Below are positions 1-6,652 of a stretch of DNA of 15,105 bases, one piece after another. Position numbers and translations under genes: made by a program. The DNA comes from an uncultured Clostridia bacterium. Its GTDB lineage: Bacteria; Bacillota; Clostridia; Lachnospirales; CAG-274. Every line of letters begins with the position of its first letter. The stretch's first letter is position 1. A model generated the notes under the pieces. The model was not told the DNA's origin and made no database searches. It worked only from the letters and a program-made list of their open reading frames with translations. The stretch lies in NCBI GenBank assembly GCA_947629215.1, contig CANRCU010000026.1, positions 1-15,105 of the forward strand. Direction: 5' to 3'.

Positions 1-115
1 CAACAACTTGCTGCATTACAAAAAACAGTGCCAGCATAAGTGCGCCCAGTTTTACCTTTTTATGCTTTTTGTACACCGTTTTTGTATGATTTTTTATATA
101 TTTTTCTGTCCTCAT
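1..115 (-). CDS. N-terminus of an exported protein (partial, runs off left edge)
   Basis: Reading leftward from an ATG at 115 the frame is open for all 38 codons to the window edge. The N-terminus is strongly basic (MRTEKYIKNHTKTVYKKHKK) and is followed at residues 21-38 by a hydrophobic run (LGALMLALFFVMQQVV), the n- and h-regions of a signal peptide or membrane anchor. A purine-rich AAGGGGG lies nine bases upstream of the ATG, which supports this start. The cleavage site and mature domain lie outside the window, so no function can be given. A 60-codon frame at 60-242 overlaps it, but lacks a comparable RBS and looks non-coding. Confidence 0.55.
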   Translation of the reverse strand, partial: MRTEKYIKNHTKTVYKKHKKVKLGALMLALFFVMQQVV

Positions 116-278
116 AGATAAATGCCCCCTTGAATTTAAGCAAAGCATTGGCATCGAGTATAAAGCCAAGTGCATAAATATATGAAATAATTAATTTTTT
201 AACACGCCCAACATCCCCTATTTTCGTACAAAATAAAAGCATTGCCTCATCTTATAATATACTGTGATATATCGGGGA

Positions 279-791
279 TTAAGTATCGCAGAATTTTATA
301 TTCTGCGACAAATATTTTATAATATGCTTAAATATTGTGATCAAAGCTTTAAAAATGACGATTATCCGACGGTCATAAAATCCGATACCTTTAAGCAGAC
401 TGTTGAGAAATGCTTCAACTTCTACATTTGTAATATCATCTATCCTTCTGTTTGCAAATATGAGATGAATATGCTTGTTAAGAATATTTTCGTATTTTGA
501 CACGCTACTTTCCTTTAAATTATTTCTTATATTGTTTAGCCAAATATCCGATGTATCCTCAAATACAATCTTTTCGTTTTCTCCGTATATCGTTTCAATT
601 GGCATATTTGATTTTTTTATTAATTTTTCTTTTGCCTCGCTATATGTTTTGGCATATAATCCGTACTTCTTTTTTTCGGATATATAACCCATAACATATC
701 GACCTTCCCATCTGCCATCTAATATTAATACCTCATTTTGACTAACTTTTTGACGGTTATAAAATAATTTTTGCCCTGATTTAAGGTAATG
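279..791 (-). pseudogene. tyrosine recombinase (phage/ICE integrase) N-terminal remnant
   Basis: The frame is open from just after a TGA at 794 down to 279. Its upstream part (DGRWEGRYVMGYISEKKKYG, then KTYSEAKEKL) matches the AP2-like arm-binding domain of integrases. It is followed by a SAM-like core-binding region (DIWLNNIRNNLKESSVSKYE...LNKHI, IDDITNVEVEAFLNSLLKG). No start codon precedes the arm domain; the first ATG (692) lies inside it. After LLKG the reading degenerates and stops, and the catalytic domain with its R-H-R-Y residues is absent. The 3' end runs into the palindrome at 286-308. It is therefore a dead fragment of an integrated element, truncated at both ends. Family assignment rests on motif recognition; which element it came from is unknown. 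Confidence 0.7.
286..308. repeat. 23-bp palindrome, copy 1
   Basis: Perfect 9-bp arms TCGCAGAAT / ATTCTGCGA with a 5-base loop TTTAT. It forms the broken 3' end of the integrase remnant. An inverted copy of the whole unit, with the loop reverse-complemented, is at 919-941. Confidence 0.85.
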
Positions 792-918
792 TCACTGACA
801 AAACAAACAAAAAGAATCTTGCTGAATTGTAAATATTAGATAAATAGAGATTTTTTATTCGTATAATATTTACAAATTTCATTCTCTGTGATATAATAGG
901 ATAATAAAATTTATGTAG

Positions 919-941
919 TCGCAGAATATAAAATTCTGCGA
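919..941. repeat. 23-bp palindrome, copy 2 (inverted)
   Basis: Arms TCGCAGAAT / ATTCTGCGA are identical to copy 1 at 286-308; the loop ATAAA is the reverse complement of that copy's loop. On the + strand CTTTTTC follows, so this copy could act as a weak terminator. Together the two copies bracket the integrase remnant in inverted orientation. Confidence 0.85.
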
Positions 942-1023
942 CTTTTTCAAACAGCCGAAAGCAAGAAAGGTAAACCTGTTTCGACAGATGATTTTTCATT
1001 GTAACAATAATTGTATCTACAAA

Positions 1024-1050
1024 GTCCGATGAACGTGTCGGATTTTTTTT
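1024..1050 (+). terminator. probable Rho-independent terminator
   Basis: TCCGA (1025-1029) pairs with TCGGA (1038-1042) across an 8-base loop and is followed immediately by eight Ts. There is no plus-strand gene just upstream, so it may be left over from a deleted gene or end a non-coding transcript. Confidence 0.5.
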
Positions 1051-1202
1051 ATTGTACAGCATAAAAAAAACAGCTATACGGCTGCTTTTTGTGTCGAAAG
1101 ATATTTTCCGGAATAAAAAATTCGATATATGTAAACGAGGGTTTGTTATATAGCCAAAACCTATGACCCACAAAAAAAAGATTATACAAAATCCGGTTTT
1201 GA

Positions 1203-1230
1203 TGATATAATAACCTATTTAATTAATAGG
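1203..1230 (+). promoter_or_regulatory. extended -10 promoter with dyad at the start site
   Basis: TGATATAAT (1203-1211) is a perfect extended -10. No good -35 is visible. The dyad CCTATT-TAATT-AATAGG (1214-1230) has perfect 6-bp arms and sits where transcription should start, which suits an operator. A strong RBS follows at 1244-1250. Confidence 0.4.
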
Positions 1231-1257
1231 AATAATAGTAGAACAGGAGGACGAGTC

Positions 1258-1293
1258 ATGACGCTTAATAAGTCTTTATGGGTACAAAAATAA
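1258..1293 (+). CDS. 11-residue leader-like ORF
   Basis: ATG at 1258 opens a frame of 11 codons (MTLNKSLWVQK) ending in TAA. AGGAGG stands seven bases before the ATG, one of the best RBS matches in the window, and an extended -10 promoter with a dyad lies about 50 bases upstream. A hairpin follows at 1312-1340. It could be a leader peptide or the surviving 5' end of a deleted gene. Nothing downstream on this strand would be controlled by it, because the next gene is convergent. No function is proposed. Confidence 0.25.
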   Translation: MTLNKSLWVQK

Positions 1294-1303
1294 GGAAAGA
1301 CAG

Positions 1304-1340
1304 ACAAAAATCGGAGATGAAATGAAAAATTATTTCTCCG
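1304..1340 (-). terminator. terminator downstream of the rfbB-M23 unit
   Basis: On the minus strand CGGAGA (1340-1335) pairs with TCTCCG (1317-1312); AAT/ATT can extend the stem around a bulge. ATTTTTGTC follows. It lies about 200 bases past the M23 stop codon, with an IS-like end in between. Confidence 0.5.
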
Positions 1341-1399
1341 TTCTTTGAATTTATGTCTGTTCAATATGATAGAACAATTTTTGATTTTCATTTATAATA

Positions 1400-1497
1400 T
1401 GAGGTGACCCCAAAAGTTGGACTTAATGGTGTAGCAGTTCGATTTTAAATGCTACCGTTTTCCTATACTTAATGCAACCTCTTACCACAGTTGCATT
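1400..1497. mobile_element. IS3-family (IS150-like) terminal fragment
   Basis: TGAGGTGACCCCAAAAGTTG (1400-1419), continuing GAC, resembles the terminal inverted repeat of IS150-group IS3 elements. It is followed by two hairpins, GTAGCA/TGCTAC (1431-1455) and AATGCAAC/GTTGCATT (1471-1497). No transposase frame and no second end are present, so this is a solo end or relic lying between the M23 stop codon and its likely terminator. Assignment is from recollection of the family end sequence and is tentative. Confidence 0.4.
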
Positions 1498-1533
1498 TAC
1501 TTTGAGAATTTACAGACAAAAATCAAAAATGTT

Positions 1534-2958
1534 CTAAGCCAGAAATTCGAGAGGATCTTTTGGGCGGTCATTCAGCCTTATTTCAAAGTGCAGATGATCG
1601 CCTGTGGAATCGCCCGTGCTGCCCACAAGGGATAAGACCTGCCCCTTGCTCACCAACTGACCGGGGTGTACAAGCACGGCGGAATTGTGCGCATATATCG
1701 TTTTGAAGCTGTTGCCGTGGTCTATGACGACCCAATTGCCGTAGCCGCCGTTATTCCAGCCCGCATATACCACGGTGCCGCCGTCCGACGCATAAACAGG
1801 CGTACCCGACGGGCAGGCAATATCTATGCCAAAATGCCTGCCGCTGCCGTAGTCGCGGCTGCCGAAGCCCGACGAATAATATGCAGAGCCGTGTATGGGG
1901 TAGTCAAAACTGCCGACGGCAGCTTTGACGTCCTCGGCGTTTTCAAGAGTGCCGACTTCCACCTGACGGGGTACGGCTTCGGTCAATATTTCGTCTTTAT
2001 CGGGGTCGGGTTCTCGTTTTACCTCGACGCCGTTTTCGTAATACACCTTGTAAGCGGTCATTTTTTCGCCGCTGCTGCCCTCCGATATAACACGCCTGTA
2101 ACCCTTGTATTGAGTCATATTTTCTATTTCTTCTTCGGGCGCTTCGTAAGTTTCACGTTCTTTTTCGAGTGTAACGGTATATACGCCGTATATCGGAACA
2201 GCTGCTTTGACGTTTATTTTTTGACCTATTTGCAAAAATGCCTTGTTTTCGTCCGTTATATCGGGATTTATGCTCAACAGCTCTTCTTCGTCTATATTAA
2301 AGCGCGTTGCTATCGAATTGAAACTGTCGCCCGATTTAACGGTATAGACGTATTGTTTTTCCTCTGTTTGGGTCAATTTGTCCCGCGCCTGCTCTGCGCC
2401 GAGTATCTCGTCGTTGTCGGCATAATACGCCTCCACTTTCACATCGTCTTTAAATTCCACGCCGACAACGCTGCTGCCGTCGGTTTTTTCGGGGGTATAG
2501 CTGTCGAGTATCTCCGCCACGAGTTTTTCGGCTTCGTTCACGCTTTTTAGTATACAAATAACTTCGCCGTTTACAAGTACTGCGCCGCATTCGCCTTTTA
2601 CGGTCAGAGTATCGCAGAGGTTGGCGATAACAACGTCTACATTTGAAGAAATATCCTTTTTTGCGGCATGGGCTTTTTCAAGCCCTACATCTTCGTTTAT
2701 TTCCACATTTTTGCCGTAGCGTTCTTTGAGCTTGGCTTTCAAAAGCAGATTAAATTCGCTTGATGTCATATTTTTTGCCCGAATAAAAGCGTAGCGTTTG
2801 CCGTCGACCACTATTGCGCGCGTATCCGTAAAAATAACGGGGCTTAGCAGAATAAAGGCTGCGGCAGCCAGCATCAACAGCAGTGCCAAATTGGCTGCAA
2901 TGCGTTTAAGGCTTTTCTTTTTGGCAGGCTTTTTCGGGGTCTTGCTTTTTTGTTTCAT
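1534..2958 (-). CDS. LysM-G5-M23 cell-wall endopeptidase
   Basis: A 474-residue murein hydrolase, presumably anchored in the membrane and cutting peptide cross-links of peptidoglycan. A lysine-rich N-terminus leads into one membrane segment (about residues 21-44). A LysM domain (about 203-250, YTVKSGDSFNSIATRF) should bind glycan. A G5-type domain (about 259-337) precedes the M23/LytM domain (about 352-474). Zinc ligands are visible as H375 and D379 (HFGID) and H457 in HLHFE; H424 (YAHN) is the catalytic histidine. Catalytic residues look intact. The segment at 45-200 is unassigned. It starts 27 bases after the rfbB stop behind GGGAAG, so the two are probably co-transcribed from the promoter upstream of rfbB. 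Domain identity is well supported; the cellular role (growth, separation or sporulation) cannot be told from sequence. Confidence 0.92.
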   Translation of the reverse strand: MKQKSKTPKKPAKKKSLKRIAANLALLLMLAAAAFILLSPVIFTDTRAIVVDGKRYAFIRAKNMTSSEFNLLLKAKLKERYGKNVEINEDVGLEKAHAAKKDISSNVDVVIANLCDTLTVKGECGAVLVNGEVICILKSVNEAEKLVAEILDSYTPEKTDGSSVVGVEFKDDVKVEAYYADNDEILGAEQARDKLTQTEEKQYVYTVKSGDSFNSIATRFNIDEEELLSINPDITDENKAFLQIGQKINVKAAVPIYGVYTVTLEKERETYEAPEEEIENMTQYKGYRRVISEGSSGEKMTAYKVYYENGVEVKREPDPDKDEILTEAVPRQVEVGTLENAEDVKAAVGSFDYPIHGSAYYSSGFGSRDYGSGRHFGIDIACPSGTPVYASDGGTVVYAGWNNGGYGNWVVIDHGNSFKTIYAHNSAVLVHPGQLVSKGQVLSLVGSTGDSTGDHLHFEIRLNDRPKDPLEFLA

Positions 2959-2985
2959 GTTCTTACTTCCCGTAAAATACGGCTT

Positions 2986-4005
2986 TTATCTGTTGCCGTA
3001 CATTTTTTCGTAATAATTTCGGTATTCTCCGCTGATGATTTCCTCCCACCAGCTGCGGTTGTCAAGATACCATTTTATGGTCTTTTTTATGCCGTCCGCA
3101 AATTTGGTTTCGGGCAGCCAGCCCAATTCGCGATGTATCTTTTCGGGGTCAATGGCATAGCGCATATCATGGCCTTTTCTGTCGGTAACAAAGGTTATAA
3201 GGCTTTCGGGCTTGCCAAGCTCCTTGCATATTAGTTTTACTATATCTATGTTCCTCATCTCGTTATGGCCGCCGACATTGTAGACCTCGCCGACCTTGCC
3301 CTTATGTATTATAAGGTCTATTGCGCGGCAGTGATCTTCAACATAGAGCCAGTCACGCACGTTAAGACCTTCGCCGTAAACGGGGAGAGGCTTGTCGTTG
3401 AGCGCATTTGCTATCATAAGCGGTATGGGCTTTTCGGGAAAATGATACGGTCCGTAATTGTTTGAGCAGCGGCTTATCGTCACGGGCAGACCGTATGTTC
3501 TGTGATAGGCAAGAACAAGCAGATCCGCCGACGCTTTGGAGCTTGAATACGGGCTTGAAGTGTGTATGGGCGTTTCTTCGGTAAAGAACAAGTCGGGGCG
3601 GTCAAGCGGCAAATCGCCGTATACCTCGTCCGTAGATACCTGATGATAACGCGTGATGCCGTATTTTCGGCAGGCGTCCATAAGCACGGCTGTGCCGAGT
3701 ATGTTGGTGCGCAAAAATATTTCCGGATCTTCGATAGAACGGTCAACGTGTGATTCGGCTGCAAAATTAACAACAATATCCGGTTTTTCGTCCTCAAATA
3801 TTTTATATATCGCTTCTCTGTCGGCAATATCCGCTTTGAAGAATTTAAAACGCGGGTCGTTCATTACAGAGTCGAGCGTTGAAAGATTGCCCGCATATGT
3901 GAGCGCATCAACGCAGATAATATCATGATCGGGGTGTTTGTCAAGCATATGAAAGACAAAATTGCTGCCGATAAAACCTGCCCCGCCGGTAACCAAGATT
4001 TTCAT
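2986..4005 (-). CDS. rfbB: dTDP-glucose 4,6-dehydratase
   Basis: This 339-residue SDR-family enzyme converts dTDP-D-glucose to dTDP-4-keto-6-deoxy-D-glucose, the branch step toward dTDP-rhamnose and other deoxysugars for surface polysaccharide. The NAD-binding motif GGAGFIG is at residues 7-13. The catalytic T125-D126-E127 lies in STDEVYG, and Y153xxxK157 in YSSSK. RCSNNYGPYHFPEK (179-192) and the RDWLYVEDHC block (217-226) are hallmarks of RmlB. Length is normal for the family. AGAAGGGGAG precedes the ATG. The rest of the rml pathway (rfbA, C, D) is not in the window, so this is a detached copy next to a cell-wall hydrolase. It has its own sigma-A promoter in the divergent region. Confidence 0.95.
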   Translation of the reverse strand: MKILVTGGAGFIGSNFVFHMLDKHPDHDIICVDALTYAGNLSTLDSVMNDPRFKFFKADIADREAIYKIFEDEKPDIVVNFAAESHVDRSIEDPEIFLRTNILGTAVLMDACRKYGITRYHQVSTDEVYGDLPLDRPDLFFTEETPIHTSSPYSSSKASADLLVLAYHRTYGLPVTISRCSNNYGPYHFPEKPIPLMIANALNDKPLPVYGEGLNVRDWLYVEDHCRAIDLIIHKGKVGEVYNVGGHNEMRNIDIVKLICKELGKPESLITFVTDRKGHDMRYAIDPEKIHRELGWLPETKFADGIKKTIKWYLDNRSWWEEIISGEYRNYYEKMYGNR

Positions 4006-4041
4006 TTTATTTTCTCCCCTTCTTTTTATTGTATATTGCTA

Positions 4042-4070
4042 ATTTTACCACACCGTGTTTTTTATGTCAA
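4042..4070 (-). promoter_or_regulatory. sigma-A promoter for rfbB-M23
   Basis: On the minus strand TTGACA (4070-4065), a 17-base spacer and TAAAAT (4047-4042) stand about 37 bases before the rfbB ATG. This is a near-consensus vegetative promoter. Confidence 0.8.
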
Positions 4071-4128
4071 TCAAAAACCACTGTCAATATGAAGTATAAA
4101 TATATTTGACCCGGATGTGTCATTTTAC

Positions 4129-4157
4129 TTGACATTTTCTTTTATTTATAATAACAT
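4129..4157 (+). promoter_or_regulatory. sigma-A promoter for the aldolase gene
   Basis: TTGACA (4129-4134), 17 bases, then TAACAT (4152-4157). The predicted start is about 45 bases before the ATG at 4209. It is divergent from the rfbB promoter, with the two -35 boxes about 60 bases apart. Confidence 0.65.
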
Positions 4158-4190
4158 TATCTTCGGGGACAGCAATGTTCGTAAGATAAT
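4156..4190 (+). promoter_or_regulatory. inverted repeat at the aldolase promoter/5' UTR
   Basis: ATTATCTT (4156-4163) and AAGATAAT (4183-4190) are perfect 8-bp arms around a 19-base loop. The left arm begins in the -10 box and the right arm ends just before TTTTGGAGG. It could be an operator, or a weak hairpin with a T-run ahead of the RBS. Confidence 0.35.
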
Positions 4191-4208
4191 TTTTGGAGGA
4201 AATAAAAA

Positions 4209-5173
4209 ATGGGCAAAAAAGGTTCACTTATGTCGGTACGCAAGGACATCAGGGTGGTCGACTGTACCGTGCGTGACGGAGGTCTGGTAAACAATTTCTA
4301 TTTTGAGGACGAATTTATAAAAGACCTTTACAGGGCAAATATTGCCGCAGGCGTTGATTATATGGAATTTGGCTATAAGGCGGACTGCGATCTTTTTGAG
4401 AAAGAAAAATTCGGCAAGTGGAAGTTTTGTGATGAGGAAGATATACGCGCAATTGTCGGCAATAACGACAGCGACCTTAAAATAAGCGTTATGGCAGATG
4501 TTGGCAGAACAAATTACAAGCGTGATATTATACCCAAAAACGAGAGCGTTATAGATATGGTGAGGGTGGCAACATATATAAACACCATTCCCGCGGCTAT
4601 AGAAATGGCGGAACACTGTCATAATATGGGTTATGAAACAACAATAAACATAATGGCTATTTCAAACGCCAACGAAAGGGATATGCGTCAGGCGCTGGAA
4701 CTTATAGGCGAAAGCAACGTGAATGTTGTTTATCTTGTAGACAGTTACGGCAGTATTTATCCCGAAAAAATGCGCGAGCTTGCAGACCTGTATCTGGAAT
4801 ATATGGATCCCGCCAACAAACTGGTCGGCATACATGCCCATAACAATCAGCAGCTTGCCTTTGCCAACACAATAGAAGCGGTATCTCGCGGAGCAAGCTA
4901 CCTTGACGCAACAATGTCGAGCATGGGCAGGGGCGCAGGCAATTGTCCGCTGGAGCTGCTTATCAAAACCCGAAATACAATATAATACACACGCTGAAAT
5001 TTATTGAAAAGCACATTCCGAAACTTACAGAACAGGGCGTTGTATGGGGTTATGATATACAGTATCTGCTTACGGGCAGATTTAACCAGCATCCGTCGTC
5101 CGCTATCGAGTTCACAAAAAACAAGCGCAAAGATTATTCAAAATTTTACAGCGAGCTTTTGGATAAGGAATAA
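4209..5173 (+). pseudogene. DRE-TIM (HMGL-like) aldolase, frameshifted
   Basis: The 5' frame (4209-4985) encodes the TIM-barrel aldolase domain related to 4-hydroxy-2-oxovalerate aldolase. D18-x-T-x-R22-D23-G is the DRE-type metal/catalytic motif, GIHAHNN (207-213) supplies the metal histidines, and GRGAGN is at 240-245. After CPLELLI the frame runs into TAA at 4983. The family's C-terminal part continues in the -1 frame (NPKYNII, EQGVVWGYDIQYLL, RSAI-like HPSSAIEFTK, RKDYSKFYSELLDKE), ending at 5171-5173. From recalled homologues about four residues between LLI and NPKY are missing, which fits a deletion of roughly 10 bases. The rest of the coding sequence shows no decay, so the break is recent or a sequence error. 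GGAGG sits nine bases before the ATG. The substrate is unknown; linkage to a sugar-phosphate isomerase suggests carbohydrate metabolism. Confidence 0.8.
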
Positions 5174-5208
5174 CGGCGCTTGACAAACAGCGGTATCCGT
5201 TATAAAAT
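5171..5208 (+). promoter_or_regulatory. sigma-A promoter inside a nested dyad (isomerase gene)
   Basis: TTGACA (5180-5185), 17 bases, then TAAAAT (5203-5208), with transcription expected near 5215. A nested inverted repeat frames the -35: TAACGG (5171-5176) with CCGTTA (5197-5202), and CGCT (5177-5180) with AGCG (5189-5192). The dyad also covers the aldolase stop codon. A repressor bound here would block the promoter. Confidence 0.65.
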
Positions 5209-5236
5209 TAAATAAAAACGAAAGGTGGAAAAACAC

Positions 5237-5872
5237 GTGAAAATTGCTTTAATAAACGAAAACAGCCAGGCGGCTAAAAACTCTCTTATCTGCGAAACGC
5301 TTAAAGCTGTAGTGGAACCTCTCGGTCATGAGGTATTTAATTATGGTATGTACTCAGCCGAGGACAAGGCTCAGCTTACATATGTACAGTGCGGTATACT
5401 TACAGCCATTCTTCTTAACTCGGGCGCTGCGGATTTTGTTGTAACGGGCTGCGGCACGGGCGAAGGCGCTATGCTTGCCTGCAATGCGTTCCCGAATGTG
5501 CTTTGCGGTCATATAGTCGATCCGTCCGACGGATATATGTTTGCTCAGATAAATGACGGAAATGCGGCTGCTTTTCCGTTTGCAAAAGGTTTCGGCTGGG
5601 GCGCCGAATTGAATTTGAAATATACGTTCGAGCAGCTTTTCTGCGGCGAAAGCGGTCAGGGCTATCCGCGTGAAAGAGCCGTACCGGAGCAGAGGAACAA
5701 AAAAATACTTGACGAAGTTAAGAAAGTTACTCATAACGATATTATGACGGTGCTTAAAAATATAGACGCCGAGCTTTTAAAAGGCGCCGTATCCGGCGAA
5801 AAGTTCGGGGAATATTTCTTTGCAAATTGCAAAAATAAGGAAATTGAGGAATTTATAAAGAGTATATTATAA
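5237..5872 (+). CDS. RpiB/LacA/LacB-family sugar-phosphate isomerase
   Basis: A 211-residue protein starting at GTG 5237, chosen because AAAGGTGG (5221-5228) is spaced eight bases before it. An in-frame GTG at 5225 lies inside that RBS. The fold signature is VKIALINEN at the N-terminus and VTGCGTGEGAMLACN (69-83), equivalent to the CGTGIG loop of ribose-5-phosphate isomerase B; C72 matches its catalytic cysteine. GWGAELNLKYTFEQLF (120-135) and PRERAVPEQR (144-153) mark the longer Clostridial/Bacteroidete subgroup, which has an extra C-terminal helical part compared with about 150-residue RpiB. The reaction is an aldose-ketose phosphate isomerisation; the sugar is not known. It lies 64 bases after the frameshifted aldolase and has its own promoter. 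Confidence 0.88.
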   Translation: MKIALINENSQAAKNSLICETLKAVVEPLGHEVFNYGMYSAEDKAQLTYVQCGILTAILLNSGAADFVVTGCGTGEGAMLACNAFPNVLCGHIVDPSDGYMFAQINDGNAAAFPFAKGFGWGAELNLKYTFEQLFCGESGQGYPRERAVPEQRNKKILDEVKKVTHNDIMTVLKNIDAELLKGAVSGEKFGEYFFANCKNKEIEEFIKSIL

Positions 5873-5881
5873 TTTATTTAA

Positions 5882-5979
5882 ATGGGGCGCTGCCCCATAC
5901 CCCGCAAGCCTTTTGAAAAAGGCTTGACCTAAAACTTTTATTTAACCCCTAAAGGTACCCTTTAGGGGTTGTTCTATTT
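5882..5979 (+). repeat. three-hairpin gene-end repeat, copy 1
   Basis: A block of about 98 bp begins nine bases after the isomerase stop. It contains three hairpins in order: GGGGC-GCT-GCCCC (5884-5896), CAAGCC...GGCTTG (5905-5926), and a 12-bp perfect stem (5944-5970). An almost identical block follows the hydrolase operon at 11599-11697; only a few bases differ, in the linker and the T-rich tail. Both lie in the same orientation relative to the upstream gene. Confidence 0.9.
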
Positions 5980-5980
5980 A
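5944..5980 (+). terminator. terminator of the isomerase gene
   Basis: AACCCCTAAAGG pairs perfectly with CCTTTAGGGGTT across a 3-base TAC loop, followed by GTTCTATTTA. The stem is very stable but the T-tract is broken. Confidence 0.65.
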
Positions 5981-5989
5981 AACCGAATT

Positions 5990-6120
5990 GATGGTTACGA
6001 ATATCTTGTCTGTCTGCTTACATATCTGCCTCATTCGGAACGGAACGTACAAATGAGGAACTTGAATCGGCTTTTTCCAATACGACCATGCAACTTAAAT
6101 ATATGATAAACAATATATAA
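5990..6120 (+). pseudogene. degenerate coding scrap, possibly a transposase tail
   Basis: Two short frames read like one protein split by a single-base shift near 6048: DGYEYLVCLLTYLPHSER (from 5990), then TNEELESAFSNTTMQLKYMI up to a TAA at 6118-6120. The YxYLxxLLTYLP pattern is reminiscent of the C-terminal tail of IS66-type transposases, but that is a weak resemblance. No start or upstream part remains. The rest of 6121-6258 is AT-rich and shows nothing I can identify. Confidence 0.25.
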
Positions 6121-6258
6121 AATGGAATATAATACTTTCCAGAATTATCACTACTTAAAGATATTTTTCAACACTTATTTCCTTGGCGCAGCAAATTTTA
6201 TTGTTAACCTATCATTGACACCTTAACATTTAAATCTAAATTATTTTTAATATATATC

Positions 6259-6297
6259 TTGCATTTTAAGTCTATATGTGATATTATTACAGTAATA
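6259..6297 (+). promoter_or_regulatory. sigma-A promoter of the ireB-rnj operon, with dyad
   Basis: TTGCAT (6259-6264), 17 bases, then TATTAT (6282-6287), giving a start near 6294. The dyad TATTAC-A-GTAATA (6285-6297) overlaps the -10 and the start. A similar TTAC-A-GTAA core lies at the promoter of the TolC-like gene (13631-13643). Confidence 0.7.
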
Positions 6298-6337
6298 TTT
6301 TATGTCCGTAAAATAATCTGTATCGGAGGCGATGGCA

Positions 6338-6649
6338 ATGGACAATAAAATGTCGGGAACGCAGGTAATGCCCGGGCTTAAAGATGCGCTTAAAAAAGAA
6401 AGGGCGCATTCGTACAGGACATTGCGGGCACACGGTCCCGTATATGACGTTATAAAAGATGTGTGCGACGCTCTTAACGAAAAAGGCTACAACCCCGTCA
6501 ATCAGATAGTGGGGTATATACTTTCGGGTGATCCTACCTATATCACAAGCCACAGGAATGCGCGTACCATAATGTCAAAGCTTGAACGTGACGAGCTGTT
6601 GGAAGAATTTGTAAACTATTATCTTGAATGCAACGACCTTTCGGAGTAG
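6338..6649 (+). CDS. ireB: IreB-family regulatory phosphoprotein (UPF0297)
   Basis: A 103-residue protein of the family whose Enterococcus member is a substrate of the Ser/Thr kinase IreK and modulates cell-wall antibiotic tolerance. The diagnostic stretch is residues 51-72 (YNPVNQIVGYILSGDP then TYITSH), followed by NARTIMSKLERDELLEE (74-90). The start ATG 6338 has GGAGG eight bases upstream; an in-frame ATG at 6332 is too close to that RBS. It is the first gene of the operon, with ruvX three bases after its stop, the standard Firmicute order. The few N-terminal hydroxyl residues (S6, T8) are the only candidates there for the phosphorylation reported for the Enterococcus protein; whether they are used is not known. 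Confidence 0.93.
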   Translation: MDNKMSGTQVMPGLKDALKKERAHSYRTLRAHGPVYDVIKDVCDALNEKGYNPVNQIVGYILSGDPTYITSHRNARTIMSKLERDELLEEFVNYYLECNDLSE

Positions 6650-6652
6650 ACC

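Larger units (their letters stand above)
792..1257. other. AT-rich intergenic region without a supported gene
   Basis: No frame here has recognisable domain content. The stretch holds the second palindrome (919-941), a probable intrinsic terminator (1024-1050), a weaker hairpin CAGC/GCTG with a short T-run at 1070-1089, and an extended -10 promoter near 1206. A 130-codon minus-strand frame (781-1173) crosses all of these hairpins, has no RBS-supported start, and is judged non-coding. Confidence 0.6.

Noticed and set aside
60..242. 60-codon frame on the - strand
   Set aside because: It overlaps the signal-peptide ORF, which has the better RBS; its composition is not convincing.
781..1173. 130-codon frame on the - strand
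   Set aside because: It reads through a palindrome and a terminator, is AT-rich, and has no supported start or recognised domain.
1666..2550. 294-codon open frame on the + strand
   Set aside because: It is antisense to the M23 gene, follows its codon pattern in mirror, has no RBS and shows no domain.
4955..4985. Programmed -1 frameshift in the aldolase
   Set aside because: A slip on AAAA would join LLIK to NPKY, but the slippery site is not a canonical X-XXY-YYZ heptamer, there is no clear downstream stimulator, and family residues are missing.
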